Shown here: positions 1 to 5,370 of the stretch, piece after piece
How the letters are laid out: each line of letters starts with the position of its first letter
How positions within the stretch are numbered: the first letter of the stretch is position 1
Origin: an uncultured Prevotellaceae bacterium
Lineage (GTDB): Bacteria > Bacteroidota > Bacteroidia > Bacteroidales > Bacteroidaceae
Direction of reading: 5' to 3'
NCBI GenBank assembly: GCA_945486445.1
Contig: CALYTD010000004.1
Location: 1-11,812 of the forward strand
DNA: 11,812 nucleotides
Translations under genes and position numbers: made by a program
Notes under the pieces: model-generated
What the model saw: the letters and a program-made list of their open reading frames with translations, nothing else
What the model was told of the DNA's origin: nothing
Databases searched by the model: none

Positions 1-94
1 TTATTGTTGAGGAGCCTTGTGGTCGCACTTCTTCTGTGGAGATAAGTGCATCGAGTCCGCGTCCCAAGGCGTTGTATTTCTTGTGTACTGCCAT
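1..94 (-). CDS. parB: ParB partition protein, N-terminal fragment
   Basis: This is the first 31 codons of a minus-strand gene that continues beyond the left edge of the window. The start is the ATG read from 94 to 92. The visible peptide begins MAVHKKYNALGRGLDALIS. The motif LGRGLDALI near the N-terminus is the hallmark of chromosomal ParB/Spo0J proteins, which use this end to stimulate the ATPase of ParA. The CTP-binding and parS-binding domains are not in the window. It lies 11 nt downstream of the parA stop codon, in the usual parA-parB order, so the two are almost certainly co-transcribed. Identity rests on a short but very characteristic motif plus the neighbour. Confidence 0.9.
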   Translation of the reverse strand, partial: MAVHKKYNALGRGLDALISTEEVRPQGSSTI

Positions 95-105
95 AGTTCC
101 TGTTG

Positions 106-885
106 TTAGTTGACTTCTCTGTTGACAATCTCTTTTGCCAGCGCAAGGTAGTTCTTTGTTCCTGCTGCGTCAGCGTCGTAGAGTATGACTGGCAGTCCGT
201 GGCTTGGACATTCTGACAGTTTTACGTTGCGTTGTATGACGGTCTTGAACACAAGTTCCTGGAAATGTCTTTTTACCTCGTCGTATATCTGGTTTGCCAG
301 TCTTAGGCGGTTGTCGTACATTGTGAGTAGGAAACCTTCTATTTCAAGTGCTGTGTTTAGTTTTGTCTTTATTATCTTGATAGTGTTAAGCAACTTTCCG
401 ATTCCTTCGAGTGCGAAGTATTCGCATTGTACGGGTATGATGACCGACTGTGCTGCTGTCAGTGCGTTTACTGTTATGAGGCCGAGAGACGGTGAGCAGT
501 CTATGAGAATATAGTCATAGTCCTGCCTTATTGGTTCCAGAAGGTTTTTTAGCACTTTTTCTCTTGATGGTATGGTAAGCATCTCTATTTCTGCTCCAAC
601 CAGATTTATGTGACTGGGAATTATGTCCAGCCCATTGATGTCTGTCGTATAGATGGCATCTCTTACGTCGGCATGGTCGATGATGCACTCATATAGTGAG
701 CAGTCCACTTCTTGAATGTCAACGCCTAGACCGCTTGAGGCGTTAGCCTGAGGGTCTGCGTCAATCACGAGTACGGCTTTTTCTAGCGTGGCGAGCGAGG
801 CAGCGAGGTTTATGGCGGTTGTTGTTTTGCCAACGCCACCTTTCTGGTTTGCTAGAGCTATTATCTTACCTAATTTTTTATCCAT
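106..885 (-). CDS. parA: ParA/Soj chromosome-partitioning ATPase
   Basis: A 259-residue ParA-type ATPase, full length for chromosomal Soj proteins. It binds DNA non-specifically as an ATP dimer and, with ParB at parS sites, moves the replication origin regions apart. The deviant Walker A motif KGGVGKTT is at residues 15-22, with signature Lys15 and Lys20. The A' motif DADPQ is at 42-46 and the Walker B region YILIDCSPSLG is at 125-135 with Asp129. There is no N-terminal helix-turn-helix extension, as expected for the short chromosomal (type Ib-like) form rather than a P1-type plasmid ParA. The start is the ATG at 885-883; the only lead-in before the beta strand IIALANQKGG is MDKKLGK. The gene is followed by parB after 11 nt. 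Upstream lies a leader of nearly 200 nt with possible hairpins. Confidence 0.96.
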   Translation of the reverse strand: MDKKLGKIIALANQKGGVGKTTTAINLAASLATLEKAVLVIDADPQANASSGLGVDIQEVDCSLYECIIDHADVRDAIYTTDINGLDIIPSHINLVGAEIEMLTIPSREKVLKNLLEPIRQDYDYILIDCSPSLGLITVNALTAAQSVIIPVQCEYFALEGIGKLLNTIKIIKTKLNTALEIEGFLLTMYDNRLRLANQIYDEVKRHFQELVFKTVIQRNVKLSECPSHGLPVILYDADAAGTKNYLALAKEIVNREVN

Positions 886-913
886 CGTTATGTTGTTTGT
901 CGTGTTATTGCCA

Positions 914-980
914 TAGCAAGGGTAGAGAAAACTTTGGGGATTCGCAGGTAATCCTATCTTACCTCCTCTTTCTTTTGCTA
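914..980 (-). promoter_or_regulatory. possible structured 5' leader of parA with competing hairpins
   Basis: If parA is transcribed from the -7 element at 1079-1086, its leader is close to 190 nt long. Within it, read on the minus strand, AGGTAA (964-959) can pair with TTACCT (951-946). The sequence GGATT (954-950) can instead pair with AATCC (942-938). The two stems share bases 950-951 and each lies within the loop or arm of the other, so they cannot form together. An outer pairing of TAGCAA (980-975) with TTGCTA (919-914) would enclose both. The stems are short (5-6 bp), so this may be chance. No known riboswitch class is recognised. Confidence 0.3.
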
Positions 981-1078
981 AGGAGAGCCGGCTTCTTCTT
1001 TGTGCAAGACTTTACGAAACCGTTTGTTTTTCTTCGGTATTATTGTTACAGCAATGCCCATAATATAAAAAATCACTG

Positions 1079-1086
1079 CAAAGTTA
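1079..1086 (-). promoter_or_regulatory. -7 promoter element for parA-parB
   Basis: On the minus strand this reads TAACTTTG, a perfect match to the Bacteroidetes -7 consensus TAnnTTTG recognised by the main sigma factor of this phylum. The expected start of transcription is near 1072. A matching -33 TTTG is not evident at the usual distance, so this is a half-supported promoter. It is back to back with the tRNA promoter. Confidence 0.5.
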
Positions 1087-1141
1087 CAAAAAAACTGTGA
1101 TATAGTGGCTTTTTCATACAATTAATTACATTTTTTATTAG

Positions 1142-1177
1142 TTTTGTCCTTAATTTAAAAACTTTTTTGTACCTTTG
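1142..1177 (+). promoter_or_regulatory. promoter of tRNA-Arg
   Basis: The -7 element TACCTTTG is at 1170-1177 and fits TAnnTTTG exactly. A -33 element TTTTG is at 1142-1146, with 23 nt between them, slightly long for this promoter class. Transcription would begin around 1184, about 5 nt before the mature tRNA. Confidence 0.65.
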
Positions 1178-1188
1178 CAAACGATTTT

Positions 1189-1260
1189 GCACCCGTAGTT
1201 CAATGGATAGAATGGGAGATTCCGGTTCTTCTGATTAGGGTTCGATTCCCTACGGGTGTA
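1189..1260 (+). tRNA. tRNA-Arg (anticodon CCG)
   Basis: The 72-nt sequence folds into a full cloverleaf. The acceptor stem pairs GCACCCG (1189-1195) with CGGGTGT (1253-1259), ending in a G.U pair at 1-72. The D stem is GTTC/GAAT (1198-1201 with 1210-1213). The anticodon stem is GGAGA/TCTTC (1215-1219 with 1227-1231) with loop TTCCGGT, giving anticodon CCG at 1222-1224, which reads the Arg codon CGG. The T stem TAGGG/CCCTA (1236-1240 with 1248-1252) closes the loop TTCGATT. The discriminator is A1260. The next bases are CAA, so CCA is not encoded and must be added afterwards, common in this phylum. Confidence 0.95.
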
Positions 1261-1338
1261 CAAAGTTCGGTATTTTTGACCTTTTCATAGTGACGTTAAA
1301 TTGTGACAGAAAAATAAGATAAGTCCTGCGTTTGTGAG

Positions 1339-1448
1339 GTCATGTCATACTGATGACTGTGTAAAAAAGGGCTTTTTACATGGTAAAAAGGTGCAAATCA
1401 CACTGTAAAAGACCGTTCTTGGCAGTGTGATTTGCATCTTTTAGTTAT
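1339..1448. repeat. 22-nt phased dyad array, cluster A
   Basis: Five consecutive 22-nt units begin at 1339, 1361, 1383, 1405 and 1427. The first four bases are GTCA, GTAA, GTAA, GTAA and GTGA. Positions 16-19 of the first four units tend to be the inverted counterpart: TGAC, TTAC, TCAC and TGGC. A 3-nt linker then leads to the next GTAA. The junction between the second and third units is a perfect dyad: CTTTTTAC (1372-1379), ATG, GTAAAAAG (1383-1390). A sixth register at 1449 starts GTGG and is too weak to count. The array fills most of the gene-free stretch between tRNA-Arg and the transglycosylase gene. Its function and family are unknown to me; see also the cluster at 11323-11432. Confidence 0.7.
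1386..1442. terminator. long stem-loop, probable bidirectional terminator
   Basis: The arms are aaaaggtgcaaatcacactg (1386-1405) and its near-perfect inverted copy at 1423-1442. They give a 20-bp stem with one G.U pair (1391 with 1437) and a 17-nt loop. Each arm ends in a run of T on the transcribed side (TTTT at 1439-1442 on plus; TTTTTACC on minus), so it can act in both directions. It sits between the convergent tRNA-Arg and lytic transglycosylase genes, where a two-way terminator is expected. It is formed from units 2-5 of the phased array. Confidence 0.65.
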
Positions 1449-1553
1449 GTGGTACGTAATTGTTTGATTGTCAGCGCTGTATGTTTTTGGACTAGATGCG
1501 CTGCAGTTTATGTGAAAATATACCTTCCGTAGTGTTGAAAAAATACGATAACC

Positions 1554-2879
1554 TTACTCTTTTCTCCACTTGTTTTTCTTCGTTGCGCGATGGTCTGGCA
1601 GACCGTTTGTGGTGGGGCGTGGTGGTGATATGTGTGTGTTGGATTTTACTTTTGATACTACTTTCCTACCCGTGCGTAATGCGTGTCTGTATTGTGACCA
1701 TCGGTTCATAATCATGTCCACATAGTTTGCGGTTTCTGAACCGCGCATATATCCGTTTTTTACTACTGGGTCACGGTAATACTGAGGTTGTGACAGGGCA
1801 AAGATGTATTGTTTTACGTCATTCCATCGTTGCCATACACCACCGTATTTTTTTGTCAATGCCATGGCGTCGCGCACGTGATTATATCCTCCGTTGTAGG
1901 CTGCAAGTGCAAACATCAGCCTTTCCTGCGGGTTTCCTACATCGGAAAACAATGCTTGTAATTCGCGCATATATCGTGTGGCAGCGGCAATGTTGGCTTC
2001 TGGCTCATAGATCTGTTCTCTTGGCAGAGCCAGGTGATCAGCCGTTGTTGGTAGTATTTGCATTAGCCCACAGGCTCCTGCCCATGAATGGGCACGACTG
2101 TCAAAGCATGATTCCTGATAGCATTGAGCGGCGAGCAGACTCCAATCAACGCCTGCTGTGGGGGCGTGTTTCTTGAACATGTGGTCATATTGTGATATTG
2201 TTCCTTCTTTTGCTGACAGCATGAAGGGATAGACGTGGCGTGTAACGCTGCCAGTGGTGAGAAGATAGTTCTGCTGTTTCTCTGTCTCAGCGTACATTTC
2301 GGGTTTGTACCATGTGTTTACCGCCTTTGCCAGTTCTTTGTTTTCTTTCGCAACGAGCCATGAACCGCGTCCTCGTCCCTTGCTCTCTTTGTTCTTCTCT
2401 GCTTTTGTATCACCTACACCGCATGGTGTGAATCCTGCTTGCCGTATGCTGTCTGTTGGGAAGGCTATTATGTCTCCTTCGCCGTTTCTGAGTCTTTGGA
2501 GCATATCGAGGGTGTCACGACACACATCTACGCGGAGGGTTACGCCGAGGCTTTCTGCCAGTTTCTCACATAAAAGATAATGGACGCCCATGCCTCTGCC
2601 GTGATATTCATAATAGGTGTCAGGCCCTGACAGAGTGAGCATAATCATTTCACCAGTCTGTTGTATGTCGTGCAGGGAGTAACGCCTGTCACTGTCGTTC
2701 GCCAGACTGTCTTCTTCTATAGCGTCATACGTTATGGTTGTCCCCCAGGGGGTTGTCTCTGTCTTGGGTTTCTGACCGCACCCGATGGTACATATACAAC
2801 AACAACATACCATTCCCGTCGTAAAGGGGAGAATGGTATGATGTAATAGTCTTTGTGTAATATGATGTATGCGGGACAT
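1554..2879 (-). CDS. MltF-like membrane-bound lytic transglycosylase
   Basis: A 441-residue exported protein. Residues about 75-205 resemble a family 3 periplasmic solute-binding domain, with GVHYLLCEKLAESLGV and GEGDIIAFPTD followed by SWLVAKENKELAKAVNTWY. Residues about 242-400 form a soluble-lytic-transglycosylase (SLT) lysozyme-like domain: AAQCYQESCFD with catalytic Glu256, GLMQILPTTA at 271-280, and LAAYNGGYNHV at 325-335. This order is that of MltF. Such enzymes cleave the MurNAc-GlcNAc bond of peptidoglycan and leave a 1,6-anhydro end. The N-terminus carries a signal sequence with cysteines at 25-28, 30 and 34. TIGC at 31-34 is a weak lipobox, so an outer-membrane lipoprotein is likely but not certain. 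The C-terminal tail is basic. The start codon lies 3 nt after the stop of the upstream TPR gene, so translation is probably coupled. Confidence 0.88.
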   Translation of the reverse strand: MSRIHHITQRLLHHTILPFTTGMVCCCCICTIGCGQKPKTETTPWGTTITYDAIEEDSLANDSDRRYSLHDIQQTGEMIMLTLSGPDTYYEYHGRGMGVHYLLCEKLAESLGVTLRVDVCRDTLDMLQRLRNGEGDIIAFPTDSIRQAGFTPCGVGDTKAEKNKESKGRGRGSWLVAKENKELAKAVNTWYKPEMYAETEKQQNYLLTTGSVTRHVYPFMLSAKEGTISQYDHMFKKHAPTAGVDWSLLAAQCYQESCFDSRAHSWAGACGLMQILPTTADHLALPREQIYEPEANIAAATRYMRELQALFSDVGNPQERLMFALAAYNGGYNHVRDAMALTKKYGGVWQRWNDVKQYIFALSQPQYYRDPVVKNGYMRGSETANYVDMIMNRWSQYRHALRTGRKVVSKVKSNTHISPPRPTTNGLPDHRATKKNKWRKE

Positions 2880-2882
2880 GTT

Positions 2883-4091
2883 TTATAGTGGTGGCAGGCT
2901 GTCGAACTCTTCTCCCATGTTGAGATTGAGGTAGGCATCATATAGTATAGGATACCAAAGAGTGGTATCTTGCGGCCTCAGTTTCTTGTATCTCTCCATA
3001 TAAGGAAGGCATAGTTTATAGTATCGCTGTGCTTTTTTCAGCCGTTGCTTGTATGTCATACCAGTTTTTTTCATGGCTTCCTGTGCCTTTTGGTAGTATA
3101 TACATGCAACGTTGTAGTTCGGAATAGAGAGAGAATCGTTGATAATAAGGAGTGAGATGCCGTCTTCGAGGGCTTTTTCGTATTGTTGCATCATCATTAG
3201 CACGTTATGCCTTGCAAGCAGGAAGGTGATGTCAAGAGAGTCCTTTTCTAATGCTGCATCAGCATATTGCAGTGCTATGTCATACTGTTTCCTGGCTGTG
3301 TGGAAGTCTATCAGGTTGGGAAAGAAGTATTTTGAGTATGGGAAGGCTTCATTTCCCATGTTAAGGTATTGCAGATAGTGTATGGTGTCCTTTCTCTCTG
3401 CACAGAGATCTGCCAGTCTTTGTAACACCATTTCCTTTCGTGGGGCGTAGTTGGTAGCGCTGTCAGCATACCTCAAAGCGAGTGTAAGGTCGGGAATGTT
3501 ACATGCCGCCATTACGGCAAGGAAGGAGGCAAAGTTATACTGCGTGCTGTCAAGTTTTTCATCCGTGAATACTGGCTGCTTGAAACAATCCAGATATGTG
3601 TCAAAACACTGCCATGCCTCTTTCCAGTTGCTGTGTGCGTAGAAGTAGATTCCTCCTTTTAAGAGATTTCCCCAGAAGGGTTTTATGCTCTCTGCATGTT
3701 TCTTGCGATATGACGGTTCTATGATGCCTTTGCTGTTTGGCTTGGCATCAAGAGAATCAAAGGTCTCTATTGCAAGGAACTGCTTTATATTTGTGCGAGT
3801 GATAGCCGCGGTGTCAACTTTTTCTTTTAGGTACATTCTCTCGTTGCCTGCATCGTATTGCTTGCGTAAGCACTCAATCATCATCAGATGCAGGGTCTTG
3901 TTCTCTGAGAAAGTGGTATCTGCCAGATATTTCCGCAGTGTGACTTCGCTCTTTTCAAGGTCTTTACCGTTTTTGAGGTTGGTCTTTATTGTGGAAATAT
4001 CTTTCTTAAACTGCTTCTGCGACAACTTTTCGTTGCCCGCAGAAGCAGTCATTGTAAGTGTTATTAGTATGTAAAATATTATTCTTCGCAT
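2883..4091 (-). CDS. exported TPR-repeat protein (402 aa)
   Basis: Residues 1-18 form a signal peptide (RR, then a hydrophobic stretch, then TASA before Gly19), so the protein should be periplasmic. No lipobox is visible. The mature part is helical. Tetratricopeptide-like repeats are clearest at about 254-286 (ARKQYDIALQYADAALEKD), 288-320 (QQYEKALEDGISLLIIND) and 323-374. TPRs normally serve as protein-docking surfaces. The C-terminal part, a helix pair ending in YKKLRPQDTTLWYPILYDAYLNLNMGEEFDSL, has the same layout as the end of the 377-residue TPR protein upstream, suggesting the two are distant paralogs. It lies between that gene (120 nt gap with several hairpins) and the transglycosylase gene (3 nt gap). 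No enzymatic motif is seen; a scaffold role for an envelope complex is only an inference. Confidence 0.85.
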   Translation of the reverse strand: MRRIIFYILITLTMTASAGNEKLSQKQFKKDISTIKTNLKNGKDLEKSEVTLRKYLADTTFSENKTLHLMMIECLRKQYDAGNERMYLKEKVDTAAITRTNIKQFLAIETFDSLDAKPNSKGIIEPSYRKKHAESIKPFWGNLLKGGIYFYAHSNWKEAWQCFDTYLDCFKQPVFTDEKLDSTQYNFASFLAVMAACNIPDLTLALRYADSATNYAPRKEMVLQRLADLCAERKDTIHYLQYLNMGNEAFPYSKYFFPNLIDFHTARKQYDIALQYADAALEKDSLDITFLLARHNVLMMMQQYEKALEDGISLLIINDSLSIPNYNVACIYYQKAQEAMKKTGMTYKQRLKKAQRYYKLCLPYMERYKKLRPQDTTLWYPILYDAYLNLNMGEEFDSLPPL

Positions 4092-4109
4092 GATGTTGGT
4101 AATTTTGTT

Positions 4110-4135
4110 CTTGCCAGTGGCAAGCGGCGAAGCCG
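4110..4135 (-). promoter_or_regulatory. two adjacent small hairpins in the leader of the 402-aa TPR gene
   Basis: CTTGCC (4110-4115) and GGCAAG (4119-4124) form a perfect 6-bp hairpin with a 3-nt loop. Directly next to it, CGGC (4125-4128) and GCCG (4132-4135) form a 4-bp hairpin with loop GAA. They lie 18 nt upstream of the start codon at 4091. In the minus-strand transcript they could influence ribosome access or mRNA processing. No T-run follows, so they are not intrinsic terminators. Confidence 0.4.
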
Positions 4136-4142
4136 GGTGTTG

Positions 4143-4204
4143 TGGCCGTTTAACAGGATTGGTTATTTATGCTGTTTGTAAGGTATGTGAAAGTTAAACG
4201 GCCA
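4143..4204 (-). repeat. 12-bp inverted repeat between the two TPR genes
   Basis: TGGCCGTTTAAC (4143-4154) has a perfect inverted copy at 4193-4204, with 38 nt between. The outer arm begins 7 nt past the stop codon of the upstream TPR gene. It could be a 3'-end stabilising or processing stem in the polycistronic transcript. It lacks a T-run on the minus strand, so it does not look like a full terminator. A weak promoter-like sequence on the minus strand (TAACTTTC at 4196-4189, TTTG at 4216-4213) overlaps one arm. Confidence 0.5.
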
Positions 4205-4211
4205 TACACCA

Positions 4212-5345
4212 TCAAATGTCACCAAGCATTTTGCTGATTTCGTCAGCCTTTGCCTTTTCGCCTACCGCATTGTAAAGCATACGGAGTTGCATAGGCCAGT
4301 TGGAAATCTGCTCATGGTTTGGATCAAGTTCACGTACCTTTTCGTAGTATGTTATAGCCTCTTTCAGTACGGCAGTAACCTCAGCTGCCTTGTCACTTGG
4401 CATTCTGCCAGTCTTGTCTGTGTACTTCTCGTTAAGGTCAAAGCCCTTCTGTGATGCACAAACGCCAAGGTTAAACCATGCCTGAATGAATGTCGGGTCA
4501 ATCTCTACGGCCTTTTTGAAATCTACAGTGGCAGCGTCATACTGCTTCTTGGCATTGTTAATAGAGCCACGTGTGAAGTATGCTATCTTGTTGTTGGGGT
4601 TCTTGGCAAGGGCTTCTTCTACCAAAGTATTCACCTGGTCTTCCTGACCAAGATCCTGATAGATGTTACATATTTGGACGAAATACTTGTCTATGTTCAT
4701 AGCCTTCAAGTCGTTCACGTAATTGAGGCTGTCCTCACGTGTTTTCATGGTCTGCTCAATAGAACCACGGTACACTTGTTCTGCCATGTCATTTACCTTT
4801 GCATCGCCAAAGGCTGCCTTAGCATATTTCGCCGCTTTGGTATAGTCTTTCTGCTGATACAAAGCGTATGATGCAAAGAAGTTTGCAAGTTTTACGTATG
4901 CATCACCGTCTTTGGCTGTGTTGACATAGCAAAGGCTGTAAGCCAACTTGTCAGCATCGTTATCAGCAACGTTGGCAGCATTGATGAGGGCTGTGCGGTA
5001 TGGGCTAATCTCCTCTACATTTTTCTTTGCATCCTTTGATGCGTATTTCTCACAATTGTAAGCGGTCTCTAATGCAGCGAGAAGTGTTTTGTAGTCAACA
5101 CCCTCTGTCTTACCTGTTGTTATCAGGGCGATTGTCGGGTCTGCCTTTTCCTTGGCAAGCTTATACAATTCATCGTATGCTTTACCTTTATCCTCGTCTG
5201 TAAGGTTTGCGAACTGGGCGTCAAGGATTGCTTTACCTGCGGTATAATCCTTTGTTGCCTTGATTTCTTTACCAATCTTGGGGTTCTGTGCAAATGATGC
5301 TGTAGTTACACACACTGCAAGCATCGTAATGAAAATCTTTTTCAT
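4212..5345 (-). CDS. exported TPR-repeat protein (377 aa), next to gyrA
   Basis: The signal peptide MKKIFITMLAVCVTTASFA is followed by Gln20 at a probable signal peptidase I site, so the protein is exported. The mature part is alpha-helical and Lys/Ala-rich. The clearest tetratricopeptide repeats are at about 252-285 (NKIAYFTRGSINNAKKQYD, then FKKAVEIDP) and 286-343 (AWFNLGVCASQKG, an acidic/basic insert, then AITYYEKVRELDPN). A further helix pair ends the protein. Earlier helices (about 140-180) look like degenerate repeats. The gene starts 25 nt after the gyrA stop and is probably co-transcribed. A TPR gene beside gyrA is also found in Porphyromonas gingivalis (PG1385 beside PG1386, from memory), where it has been linked to virulence. 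Orthology here is inferred from position and type only. The molecular partner is unknown. Confidence 0.86.
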   Translation of the reverse strand: MKKIFITMLAVCVTTASFAQNPKIGKEIKATKDYTAGKAILDAQFANLTDEDKGKAYDELYKLAKEKADPTIALITTGKTEGVDYKTLLAALETAYNCEKYASKDAKKNVEEISPYRTALINAANVADNDADKLAYSLCYVNTAKDGDAYVKLANFFASYALYQQKDYTKAAKYAKAAFGDAKVNDMAEQVYRGSIEQTMKTREDSLNYVNDLKAMNIDKYFVQICNIYQDLGQEDQVNTLVEEALAKNPNNKIAYFTRGSINNAKKQYDAATVDFKKAVEIDPTFIQAWFNLGVCASQKGFDLNEKYTDKTGRMPSDKAAEVTAVLKEAITYYEKVRELDPNHEQISNWPMQLRMLYNAVGEKAKADEISKMLGDI

Positions 5346-5370
5346 AAATTAATTAGTGTTAGGTTATATC

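Noticed and set aside
819..1100. Plus-strand open frame over the parA start and leader
   Set aside because: It is antisense to parA and its leader, has low-complexity hydrophobic composition and no recognisable motif or start signal.
1189..1260. tRNA-Arg as an integration site for a mobile element
   Set aside because: I found no direct copy of the tRNA 3' end in the window, and there is no integrase. The flanking genes are core functions.
1339..1448. CRISPR array or simple tandem repeat
   Set aside because: The 22-nt units share only short cores and dyad geometry. There are no identical repeats separated by unique spacers of usual length, and no cas genes are in the window.
1496..1711. Plus-strand open frame overlapping the end of the transglycosylase gene
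   Set aside because: It lies largely antisense to a well-supported gene, has no recognisable domain and no promoter; it looks like a shadow frame.
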